Assembly (NCBI RefSeq): GCF_025154075.1
Contig: NZ_JAOAMU010000007.1
Span: 56,812-120,811, forward strand
Origin: Chryseobacterium herbae
GTDB taxonomy: Bacteria > Bacteroidota > Bacteroidia > Flavobacteriales > Weeksellaceae
Length of the DNA: 64,000 bases
Direction: 5' to 3'
In this document: in pieces, positions 41,026-49,234 of the stretch
How positions within the stretch are numbered: the stretch's first letter is position 1
Layout: each line of letters starts with the position of its first letter
Program-made: the position numbers and the translations under genes
The notes under the pieces: generated by a model
The model's database searches: none
What the model was told of the DNA's origin: nothing
What the model saw: only the letters and a program-made list of their open reading frames with translations

Positions 41026-41790
41026 ATGAATACAAAAACAAAAATTGCACTAATTACAGGAGGAAGCCGCGGACTTGGAAAAAATGCAGCGCTAAAGATC
41101 GCTCAGAAAGGATTAAACGTTATTATTACGTATAAAAACAGTAAGGAAGAAGCAGATGCCGTGGTGAATGAGATAAAAGCATTGGGTCAAAAGGCCATCG
41201 CTTACCAGCTGGACACCAGAGATGTGAAAAGCTTTGATGCATTTGTGAAAAATATCACCGATCATCTTGAAACTGAAACCGGAAGTTCAAACATTGATTT
41301 CCTGATCAATAATGCAGGAACAGCTTTATATGCTCCGATCACGGAAACGACGGAAGAACAACTGGATGATATGGTGAATGTCCATTTTAAAGGCGTTTTC
41401 TTTCTGACACAGAAAATGCTTCCTTTCATCAATGATGGCGGAGGAATTGTGAATATTTCATCAGGACTCGCCAGATTTGCCCTTCCGGGATCGTCCGTTT
41501 ATGGTTCCATGAAAGCAGGAGTGGAGATGATGACCAAATACATGGCAAAAGAATTAGGCCCTCGTAAAATCAAAGCCAATGTCATTGCGCCGGGAGCGAT
41601 TGAAACAGATTTCGGAGGCGGAAGAACCAGAGACGATCAGAATGTGAATTCAATGATCTCCAATATTACGGCCTTGGGAAGAGCCGGGCTTCCGGATGAT
41701 ATCGGAGGAGTAGTCGCTTTTCTTTGTACTGAAGATGCAGGCTGGATTACCGGACAGAGAATCGAGGCTTCAGGAGGAATGTTTTTATAG
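41026..41790 (+). CDS. SDR family oxidoreductase
   Basis: 254 residues, classical short-chain dehydrogenase: Rossmann motif TGGSRGLGKNAA (about 11-22), NNAG at FLINNAGTALYAP, catalytic Ser in VNISSG and YGSMK (Tyr-x-x-x-Lys), and the C-terminal WITGQRIEASGGMFL. Cytoplasmic NAD(P)H-dependent enzyme of unknown substrate. It follows the AraC regulator in the same direction. Confidence 0.9.
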   Translation: MNTKTKIALITGGSRGLGKNAALKIAQKGLNVIITYKNSKEEADAVVNEIKALGQKAIAYQLDTRDVKSFDAFVKNITDHLETETGSSNIDFLINNAGTALYAPITETTEEQLDDMVNVHFKGVFFLTQKMLPFINDGGGIVNISSGLARFALPGSSVYGSMKAGVEMMTKYMAKELGPRKIKANVIAPGAIETDFGGGRTRDDQNVNSMISNITALGRAGLPDDIGGVVAFLCTEDAGWITGQRIEASGGMFL

Positions 41791-41818
41791 TGGAAAACAG
41801 ATCAATTCACGTGCTCCT

Positions 41819-41850
41819 GTCATTGCGAGGCGCGAAGCAACGAAGCAATC
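41819..41850. repeat. GTCATTGCGAGG-type dispersed repeat
   Basis: GTCATTGCGAGGCG.. to ..CGAAGCAATC, a short partly palindromic element (ATTGC/GCAAT ends) of a kind I know as an intergenic repeat from many unrelated bacterial genomes. One copy here. Confidence 0.75.
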
Positions 41851-41865
41851 TTATAATAGCAATAG

Positions 41866-41893
41866 AACCAGTTCTGAAAAGGACTGGTTTTAT
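41866..41893 (+). terminator. terminator of the SDR gene
   Basis: AACCAGTT../GACTGGTT stem followed by T-rich sequence. Confidence 0.7.
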
Positions 41894-41973
41894 TTTTTTA
41901 TCACAGATTCAGAGGATAAAGAAATTTTTAACAAATTTACCTACCTTTAATAGCAATAATAAACTTCATTTCT

Positions 41974-43437
41974 ATGATTAAAGAATTTTTCAACCAGTTT
42001 CCCTACGTCCTGGTAGGGCTTGAAGTTCTTTATCTTGCCGCGATTATTTTTCTGGCCGGAAAAATTATTATGGATACGAAGAATACCAGTAAGACCCTGG
42101 CTTATCTCATGCTGATCATTTTCCTCCCGGTGCTGGGGATTATCATCTACTTTGTTTTTGGGGTGAACTACCGGAAAAATAAGTTCTATACTTTTAAAAT
42201 AGAGCGGAACGAGCAGGTTTATGAGACTGTAAGCTCTTTTATCAGGGAAACACATCATAAAACGTTGGAAAATCACAAAGAAGATGTAGATCAGTTTCTG
42301 ACAACTATTAATTTTCTTTATAATGCCGGCCATTCTCCTTTATCACAGGGGAATTACGCGGAAGTCCTGATCAACGGAGAAGGTAAATTTGATAAGGTTT
42401 TTGAAGTTCTTGAAAAAGCAGCTCACCACATTCATCTGGAATATTATATTTATGATAATGATGATATAGGGAACAGACTTGCCAATTTACTGATCAGAAA
42501 GGCAGAACAGGGCGTGATCGTACGATTTCTGTATGATGATATGGGCAGCGGGAAAATAGGGGAAAAGCTTTTGAAAAGGTTGAAAGAAGGCGGAGTACAG
42601 GTGTCTCCGGTTAATAAAATCACGTTCAGGCTTCTGGCGAATCGGGTCAATTACAGGGATCACCGGAAAATTATTATTGTAGATGGAGCGGAAGTTTTTA
42701 CAGGCGGAATTAATGTTTCGGATAAATATATTAACCCTAATCCCAAGCAGTATTGGAGAGATGTTCATCTGTATATGAAGGGAGAGGCCGCGTTTTATTT
42801 TCAGTTTCTGTTTTTCAGCAACTGGATTTTTGCAACGGAAAAAATTCCTGAGATCTCCCAACTCTATTTTACAAAAAACGAAGGTGAAGGAACTTCACTG
42901 ATTCAGACTGCGGCCAGCGGACCGGATACCAAACCTTCCATAATGCTGAGTACAACTTCCACAGTACTTTCTGCGAAAAAAAGAATCTATATTGTTACCC
43001 CTTATTTTATTCCGGTTGAAACCGTGCTGAATGCTATTAAACAGGCCGCCCTTTCTGGAGTTGATGTAAGACTGATGGTTCCCAAATCCGGTGATTCCGT
43101 CATCGTAAACGCAGCGGCTTATTCTTACTATGAAGAACTTTTAGAGAATAATGTGAGGATTTTCTTTTACAAAAAAGGCTTTATTCATGCGAAAACGATG
43201 CTTATAGACGATATGTTTTCATCGGTAGGTACAGCGAATATGGATGTGCGAAGCCAGGAACTGAATTTCGAGGTGAATGCATTGGTTTTTGATCAGAAGA
43301 TCAATGGGAAACTTCAGGATCTCTTTCATGAAGATATGAATGACTGTGAAGAAATTTCCCTTGAATCCTGGAGAAAAAGGCCAAAATCCAAAGTTTTCTT
43401 TGAGCATCTGGCCAGACTGCTTTCTCCACTGATATAA
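41974..43437 (+). CDS. cls: cardiolipin synthase
   Basis: 487 residues. Two N-terminal membrane helices (about 11-30 and 43-62), then two phospholipase-D domains with HKD motifs at His230 (DHRKIIIVDG) and His405 (HAKTMLIDD), each with the following GGIN/GTAN. This is the bacterial ClsA layout: two phosphatidylglycerol molecules are joined into cardiolipin at the inner membrane. It is convergent with the aminotransferase gene; only 3 bp separate the stops. Confidence 0.95.
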   Translation: MIKEFFNQFPYVLVGLEVLYLAAIIFLAGKIIMDTKNTSKTLAYLMLIIFLPVLGIIIYFVFGVNYRKNKFYTFKIERNEQVYETVSSFIRETHHKTLENHKEDVDQFLTTINFLYNAGHSPLSQGNYAEVLINGEGKFDKVFEVLEKAAHHIHLEYYIYDNDDIGNRLANLLIRKAEQGVIVRFLYDDMGSGKIGEKLLKRLKEGGVQVSPVNKITFRLLANRVNYRDHRKIIIVDGAEVFTGGINVSDKYINPNPKQYWRDVHLYMKGEAAFYFQFLFFSNWIFATEKIPEISQLYFTKNEGEGTSLIQTAASGPDTKPSIMLSTTSTVLSAKKRIYIVTPYFIPVETVLNAIKQAALSGVDVRLMVPKSGDSVIVNAAAYSYYEELLENNVRIFFYKKGFIHAKTMLIDDMFSSVGTANMDVRSQELNFEVNALVFDQKINGKLQDLFHEDMNDCEEISLESWRKRPKSKVFFEHLARLLSPLI

Positions 43438-43440
43438 ATT

Positions 43441-44589
43441 TTAAAGCCTGGAAAGATTTTCTATCGCTCTTTCTAATGTCTCCTGCTTTTTCGCAAAACA
43501 TAGTCTGATGACGTGATCATTTCTTTTGTTTTTATAAAACGATGAAAAAGGAACACTTGCCACTTTATGAGTAATCGTCAGTTCAGAGGCAAAATCAAAA
43601 TCGTTTTTATCAGAAATTTTATCATAGGTAAGCGCCTGGAAATATGTTCCCTCACAGTCCAGAAGTCCAAAAGAGGTTCCCGAAAGTCCTTTTCTCAGAA
43701 AATCTCTCTTTTCCTGGAAGAATGTATTTAAGTGATTATAATGATCATCATTTTTCATGTATTCTGCCAAAGCCAGCTGGATGGGTGTATTCACACAGAA
43801 AACATTGAACTGATGCACCTTTCTGAATTCGTCGGTAAGGTTTTTAGGGGCTGCGCAATATCCCGTTTTCCAGCCTGTAACATGGAACAGCTTTCCGAAA
43901 GAAGCAACCAGAAGACTTCTCTCTTTAAGTTCCGGATATTGACAGATGCTTAAATGCTGCTTTCCGTCAAATACAATATTTTCATACACTTCGTCGCTCA
44001 GAATAAGGATAGGAGTATCTTTCACGATGCTAACCAGCTCCTGCAGGTCGTTTTCTTTTAAAATCTTTCCAGAAGGGTTATTCGGATTGTTCAGAATGAT
44101 CATCTTCGTTTTGTCATTCACAAGGCCTTTTACAGTATTCCAGTCGATCTCATAATCCGGAGCTTTCATCTCAAAACGTTTAACAATTCCTCCGAAAAGC
44201 TCTACGGTAGGCTCATAACAGTCATAAGCCGGTTCAAAAATAATGACTTCATCATCCTTTTTTACAAATGCTGCAATAGCTGTGAAAATAGCCTGAGTAC
44301 CTCCTGCAGTAACCGTTATTTCAGAATCCGGGTGATAAACCGCCTGATGGCTGTTCTCAATTTTTCTGGCGATCTCTTCCTTCAATGGCATCATACCTCC
44401 CAGCGGAGCATATTGGTTGAAGCCTTTTTTAATGAAATGGTCTACATGATCCAGCAGTTCAGAATCCGGCATAAAATCAGGAAATCCCTGTGAAAGGTTG
44501 ATGGCCTCATTTTCGTTGGCGAGCTGTGTCATCTGGCTGAAAATGGTAGTTCCTACATTAGAAAGTTTGGATAAAGGAAGTTGTATCAT
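43441..44589 (-). CDS. PLP-dependent aminotransferase, methionine/kynurenine type
   Basis: 382 residues from ATG 44589 (the longer form from 44613 adds MGSTKLIF with no support). Class I fold: AINLSQGFPDF, PGG-like TAGGTQAIF, NNPNNPSG, LSDEVYENI, and the PLP Lys in ASFGKLFHVTGWKTGY. It matches the YbdL/KAT group, which uses methionine, kynurenine and aromatic amino acids with keto acids. Its stop is 3 bp from that of the cardiolipin synthase gene on the other strand. Confidence 0.92.
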   Translation of the reverse strand: MIQLPLSKLSNVGTTIFSQMTQLANENEAINLSQGFPDFMPDSELLDHVDHFIKKGFNQYAPLGGMMPLKEEIARKIENSHQAVYHPDSEITVTAGGTQAIFTAIAAFVKKDDEVIIFEPAYDCYEPTVELFGGIVKRFEMKAPDYEIDWNTVKGLVNDKTKMIILNNPNNPSGKILKENDLQELVSIVKDTPILILSDEVYENIVFDGKQHLSICQYPELKERSLLVASFGKLFHVTGWKTGYCAAPKNLTDEFRKVHQFNVFCVNTPIQLALAEYMKNDDHYNHLNTFFQEKRDFLRKGLSGTSFGLLDCEGTYFQALTYDKISDKNDFDFASELTITHKVASVPFSSFYKNKRNDHVIRLCFAKKQETLERAIENLSRL

Positions 44590-44682
44590 GAAGATCAATT
44601 TTGTTGATCCCAATTTAATTTATTTTTTGCAACCATGAAACAGGACGAGACAAAAAAGCTGCTTCTTTTGAAACAAACGGTA

Positions 44683-44790
44683 TTATTTTGCTTTATTTAA
44701 AACAGGATCATAGTATTCCAATCTGTTGTTGACATAATCAAGGATTCTCCAGGACATCACGGTAGATCCTAAATGATTTCTGAAAAACTT
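44683..44790 (-). pseudogene. possible C-terminal gene remnant
   Basis: One frame reads FFRNHLGSTVMSWRILDYV, then NNRLEYYDPVLNKAK and stop, protein-like in composition and unlike random AT-rich sequence, preceded by an in-frame stop. I do not recognise the parent family. Confidence 0.3.
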
Positions 44791-44850
44791 TTAAAAGAAT
44801 AATCCGGAATATATTTTAGCGTAAAACTGAGATTGCTCATCTCTTTTTCA

Positions 44851-44880
44851 TTGCAGGCCTCTTACATTTGTTATGATAGA
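44851..44880 (+). promoter_or_regulatory. promoter of the DUF2867 gene
   Basis: TTG (44851-44853), 19-nt spacer, TACATTTG (44873-44880), 26 nt ahead of the ATG. Confidence 0.75.
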
Positions 44881-44906
44881 AACTAAATCACCAAAAAGCC
44901 AGTACC

Positions 44907-45452
44907 ATGAAAATTGAAAAGACCGAATTACCCGAAGCATCTGTTTTGTCAAAAGAAAAAGCATTTTTTGACTATACGGACAGTTTCAGAGGAGAAGTGT
45001 TGAATAGAGAACGAAATTTCAGTATAGCAGAGATCGGCAATACTTTTTTCACCAGCATTCCTCAATGGGGAAAGAAAATGTTCGCTTTCAGGAACAGCAT
45101 CGTTAAAATGTTCGGTCTGAAAACCGGAGCAGACAAAAGCAAACCTTTAGAGCCGAAGAATCTTAAGCTTGAAGTAGGAGAGCAGGTCGGAATACTCACC
45201 ATATTTGATAAGACTGATTGTGAAATTATCATGGGTGAGAATGATAAACACCTGGATTTTCGGGTTTCTCTTCTTTACGATAAAGCAAAGAATAATAGCG
45301 AAGAAAATTCTTTAACAATTTCAACCACTGTCAAATACCACAACTGGTTGGGAATATTGTATTTTCTGCCGGTACGCCCATTTCATCAGCTGATTGTTCC
45401 TGTAATGCTGAAAAAGATGATTACAAAACTGGAATATCCTTCTGCACCTTAA
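44907..45452 (+). CDS. DUF2867 domain protein
   Basis: 181 residues, soluble, no signal. The stretch NTFFTSIPQWGKKMFAFRNSIVKMFGLK (split by the family's conserved Trp-Gly-Lys) and the C-terminal KYHNWLGILYFLPVRPFHQLIVPVMLKKM match DUF2867, often found alone or fused to NAD-binding domains. The function is unknown. Good promoter of its own; convergent with the LytTR regulator gene with 3 bp between the stops. Confidence 0.8.
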   Translation: MKIEKTELPEASVLSKEKAFFDYTDSFRGEVLNRERNFSIAEIGNTFFTSIPQWGKKMFAFRNSIVKMFGLKTGADKSKPLEPKNLKLEVGEQVGILTIFDKTDCEIIMGENDKHLDFRVSLLYDKAKNNSEENSLTISTTVKYHNWLGILYFLPVRPFHQLIVPVMLKKMITKLEYPSAP

Positions 45453-45455
45453 TTT

Positions 45456-46187
45456 TCACTCTAAATTTTCAATTTTATGCAAGAAATCATTCTTTTTGCG
45501 AACGGAAACGTCCAGAACAGAATGGTCTGCCATCACTACCTGACCGCCTTTGCCTTTGATGTATTCCTTAAGGTGAAAAAGATTGATCAGATGCTTGTGG
45601 TGGATCCTGAAAAAATTATATTTCGAAAGCTGTTCTTCAAACTCATGCAGGGTTTTGGAAACAATGATCTTTGTTTTATCCGTTAAATAAAATGTCGTAT
45701 AGCTGGAATCTGCTTCACAACGGATAATATCACTGATGTTGGTCAATCTGAAACCCTGAAGCGTCGGAAGGCTGATCTTGTTTTCATTCAGAGAAACGGC
45801 TGAAGAATTTTTACTTTTCTTCATGTTTTCCAAAACTTTAGTAACGGCGATAATGAAATCCAATTTTTTGATCGGCTTCAGTAAATAATCAGCTGCACTG
45901 TTTTTGATGGCCTGGATCGCAAAATTTTCAAATGCGGTAATGAAAATAATCTGGGCATCTACTTCCCGGAATTTGGAAAGAAGATCGAAAGCGGTACCGT
46001 CTTTCAGCTGCACATCCAGAAAAATAATGTCCGGAACGTTTTTAGAAAGATAAATATAGGCTTCCTCCACGCTTGATGCCTGAAATGCCGTCTGGATCTC
46101 AGGGAATTCATTCTCCAGCAGAAGGGCGATATAATCTCTTCCGTCCTGTTCGTCATCAATGATGCATGCTTGTATTTTGGTTTTCAT
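45456..46187 (-). CDS. LytTR family response regulator
   Basis: 243 residues. Receiver domain with Asp11/Asp12, phospho-acceptor Asp58 in IIFLDVQLKDG, Thr in IFITAF and Lys in LLKPIKK. LytTR DNA-binding domain from about residue 140 (RCEADSSYTTFYL; FFRIHKHLINLFHL). Its start overlaps the end of the sensor kinase gene by 32 bp, so the two are translationally coupled. Confidence 0.94.
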   Translation of the reverse strand: MKTKIQACIIDDEQDGRDYIALLLENEFPEIQTAFQASSVEEAYIYLSKNVPDIIFLDVQLKDGTAFDLLSKFREVDAQIIFITAFENFAIQAIKNSAADYLLKPIKKLDFIIAVTKVLENMKKSKNSSAVSLNENKISLPTLQGFRLTNISDIIRCEADSSYTTFYLTDKTKIIVSKTLHEFEEQLSKYNFFRIHHKHLINLFHLKEYIKGKGGQVVMADHSVLDVSVRKKNDFLHKIENLE

Positions 46188-49092
46188 AAGGCTTTATATA
46201 AAGTTTAATCTGCGTTCCCGGTCTTTGTTCTTTTTCGTAAAGATCATAAATTTCTAACAGGATATGAGTCTCAAAAAGCTGCCGGAATGTTTCAATTCTT
46301 TTCTGAGATAATTTAACCCCGAAAGAATCAGCTTTCTTTTGTTTTCCTTTACCGATGCCAATCCCGTTGTCTTCAATGATGACACTAAGTGAAGTTCCCG
46401 TATGGTCAAATGAAACCTGAATGTTTCCTTTTCTATCCGTTAATCCGGCAATTCCGTGTTTGATGGCATTTTCCACAAAAGGCTGGATCAAGAGAGATGG
46501 GACGACCCAATTTTCATTCACTTTTTCAGATATCGTGATAGAGTAGTCAAACTGATCTTTCAATCTCAGTTTTTCCATATTCAGATACAGGGTAAGATAT
46601 TCTGCTTCCTCTTTGATCGGCATAAATGTCTTCTCCGAATAATGCAGGGTTTTTCTGATCATCTGAGCGAATATTTCCAGATAGTTTTCCGTTTCCTGAT
46701 AATCCTTTTTGTACAGAAGAAACTGAATGGAATTGAGACAATTGTAGATAAAATGCGGATTGATCTGTGCTTTAATGGCCTGTAGTTCCAGCTCAGCGAT
46801 CTTCTTTTCATAATACAGCGTCTCCAGTTTTTTATTTCTTTTTTTCTGAAAATAGACGGTGATAAGAATAAACAATGCAGCAGCACCCAGACTGATGATC
46901 ATAGTCTTGAACCACCAGGCCTGCCAGAATTTGGGTCGAATCTCAAAATGGACTTCAGTAGGTGCATAAGAACGCTTCCCGTTGTATCCGATCCCGAAAA
47001 CTTTAAATGTATAATTGCCGGGCGGCAGAGAATAGAATGCAATTTTCTGTGAGCTGCTGGTCTGCCAGCCTGTACTGAGCCCCTCAATGGTATATCGGTA
47101 GCTTATTTTCCCCTGAGAGGTAAAGTCGGGGAAACTTACATTGAATATGATATCGTTTTCAGGAGTTTGTCCTATTAATGGCTGGTGGGTATCAAAAATT
47201 TCTTTTCCTCCGGCTATCACAGAGTTAATGATCACTTTTTTGTCGATAAAATTCTTCTGTGTCATCAGATTTTTAATGGAAAGAATTCCCAGACCCTTGG
47301 ATGTTCCTACAAAGATGGTATCACCGGATATCACACATCCGGCCACCGTATTGGATGGAAGACCGTCTGTCTGTGTGAAATTATTGATCTTTACATCATC
47401 GCCTTTAAGTTCTATTCTGCTAAGCCCGTAATTGGTGCTTGCCCAGAATGTATTTTTATTTTCTACTTCTATTTTTTTGATCTGACCGTTAGTCAATCCT
47501 GTACTTTCCGTAATTTTTCTGATGATCCGGGTATTATCAAAAAGAACAATCCCATTCAGATTAGTGGCTCCGGCGTACAGATTATCTCTGAGTTTCTTGA
47601 TATCTGTGAAATAATATCCTTCCAGAAACAGGGTTTTCTTTTTTGTGACTGTGCTCACTTTGTAAAGGTCTTTAAAATTTCCTGCAAACAGACTGTCATT
47701 GGTGTAAGGCAGGGCAGTATAGATTCTTTCCTTACTCAGAACATCCATGTATTTTCTTGTGTGATAATTGTAGGAAATAATACCGTCTGATGTACACAGG
47801 AGAATAGATCCCGGTGTATAAGGGACTATATTCTTCAGAACAAAACTGTTTAGCATGTGCTTTTCTTTGATTTTTGTATTGTACTGGAAAAGCATTCTGG
47901 TAAGCCCGAATATAACGGTATTTCCTTCTGCAAAAATAGCTTTATGCTCTATTTTAATATTTTTTTCGAAAACAAGGTCAGTAACTCTTCCGTTATGATA
48001 AATACCGCTTTTCGCTTCATTGTATCCCAGATAGATGTCGTGATTATTTCTGGCAATGACTGTGATGTATGACGAATTATTCTTGATAGGAAGCTGCATA
48101 TAGTTTTTAAAGAATCGATCGGCAATGAAAAAAAGACCATTGTTGCGGGTAGAAAACCAGGTATTGTTGTCCTTATCTATCAGAATGTCACTGATGATGT
48201 AGTTTTCCATCATTTTTACAGGGTTGGAGAGTTCACCATCTTCCAGCAGTGACTCTTTGAAGTAAAGAATTCCGCCTTCTTCCAGACATAGCCAGAGCCG
48301 GTATTTACTGTCTATAATATGCCTGTCTACATTTTGCTGTGCCTTATAACTTTTAATTTTTTTAAAATAAAATTGATGATGTAGTTTATAGACATCAATA
48401 TTTCTTTTATTTCTGAAAACAAAAATATCCCCCTTTCTAAGGATGAATGTGCTTTTACTGACAGAAATATTGCAATCCGTTTTCTTTTTACTGATGATGT
48501 CATAGGCCATTACTTTTCCGCCATGATACTGGTTAAAAAGGTAAAAAACGTGATCAGGTATGTTCAGACCAAAAGAATAATATTCATCTCCTGATTTTAC
48601 ATTAAGGTTCACAGGAATTCTGTTTATTTTCCCATTTTTGTAGAAATAGATCTGGTTAGGATTGTAAGTCGAGTATAAATACAGGGAGCTACCATCAATA
48701 TAGTAGTCAGGATTATGAGTGAGCTGTATTTTTTTCAGTTCGCTATTCATATCCGAATTGATGACCTTCCCGTTTTTCAGGTACGCAAAGTCATTCAGAA
48801 AAGGAGCAACAAAAATTTCCCCGTTGGATAAAGGAACGCAGGATAAAGCTTCTATATTTTTGAGACCATGTTTATTGTTAAAATGTTTAAATTCCTTTCC
48901 GTCAAAGCGGAACAATCCGTTATCACTTCCTATCCAGATAAGTCCGGAGGGATCCTGACTGAGCGAGTAGGTATATGAGTTGTTCAGGCCATCTTCTTCA
49001 TTATAGTTGACCATTCCGGGAATCTGCGCAAAAAATAATGATGAGGATAACAAAATGAAAGAAAATAAGTGGAAAATGATTATTTTTTTCAC
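46156..49092 (-). CDS. beta-propeller sensor histidine kinase (Y_Y_Y/LytS type)
   Basis: 978 residues. Signal peptide 1-22, two seven-bladed propeller-like regions of periplasmic sensor repeats (LIWIGSDNGLFRFDGKEF, NTWFSTRNNGLFFIAD, NTFWASTNYGLSRIEL), a Y_Y_Y domain (about 640-715, ISYRYTIEGLSTGWQT), one membrane helix (about 726-748), and a LytS-type kinase with phospho-acceptor His780 (AQINPHFIYNCLNS) and VENAIKHG N-box. Such sensors in Bacteroidota often detect glycans or envelope state; the ligand is not known here. Operon with the LytTR regulator. Confidence 0.93.
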   Translation of the reverse strand: MKKIIIFHLFSFILLSSSLFFAQIPGMVNYNEEDGLNNSYTYSLSQDPSGLIWIGSDNGLFRFDGKEFKHFNNKHGLKNIEALSCVPLSNGEIFVAPFLNDFAYLKNGKVINSDMNSELKKIQLTHNPDYYIDGSSLYLYSTYNPNQIYFYKNGKINRIPVNLNVKSGDEYYSFGLNIPDHVFYLFNQYHGGKVMAYDIISKKKTDCNISVSKSTFILRKGDIFVFRNKRNIDVYKLHHQFYFKKIKSYKAQQNVDRHIIDSKYRLWLCLEEGGILYFKESLLEDGELSNPVKMMENYIISDILIDKDNNTWFSTRNNGLFFIADRFFKNYMQLPIKNNSSYITVIARNNHDIYLGYNEAKSGIYHNGRVTDLVFEKNIKIEHKAIFAEGNTVIFGLTRMLFQYNTKIKEKHMLNSFVLKNIVPYTPGSILLCTSDGIISYNYHTRKYMDVLSKERIYTALPYTNDSLFAGNFKDLYKVSTVTKKKTLFLEGYYFTDIKKLRDNLYAGATNLNGIVLFDNTRIIRKITESTGLTNGQIKKIEVENKNTFWASTNYGLSRIELKGDDVKINNFTQTDGLPSNTVAGCVISGDTIFVGTSKGLGILSIKNLMTQKNFIDKKVIINSVIAGGKEIFDTHQPLIGQTPENDIIFNVSFPDFTSQGKISYRYTIEGLSTGWQTSSSQKIAFYSLPPGNYTFKVFGIGYNGKRSYAPTEVHFEIRPKFWQAWWFKTMIISLGAAALFILITVYFQKKRNKKLETLYYEKKIAELELQAIKAQINPHFIYNCLNSIQFLLYKKDYQETENYLEIFAQMIRKTLHYSEKTFMPIKEEAEYLTLYLNMEKLRLKDQFDYSITISEKVNENWVVPSLLIQPFVENAIKHGIAGLTDRKGNIQVSFDHTGTSLSVIIEDNGIGIGKGKQKKADSFGVKLSQKRIETFRQLFETHILLEIYDLYEKEQRPGTQIKLYIKPYENQNTSMHH

Positions 49093-49206
49093 ATGATATT
49101 GAATAATATTGTAAATATATAATTTGATTAATAATAATGCAAAGTTTAAGGTTGAATATTAGAAAAAATCGAATTGAAAAAATTCGGATAATTTTGTACA
49201 ATTTCG

Positions 49207-49214
49207 TACTTTTG
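49207..49214 (+). promoter_or_regulatory. -7 element of parE
   Basis: TACTTTTG 20 nt before the ATG at 49235; the -33 TTG is not at a standard distance. Confidence 0.5.
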
Positions 49215-49234
49215 TATGTTTGCTGAAATCATAT

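Larger units (their letters stand above)
44590..44906. other. gap with a possible gene fragment and promoter
   Basis: About 317 bp. It contains a possible C-terminal coding remnant on the minus strand (44683-44790) and the promoter of the DUF2867 gene (44851-44880). Confidence 0.5.

Noticed and set aside
46156..49092. Polysaccharide utilisation locus controlled by the large sensor
   Set aside because: No SusC/SusD pair or glycoside hydrolases are adjacent.
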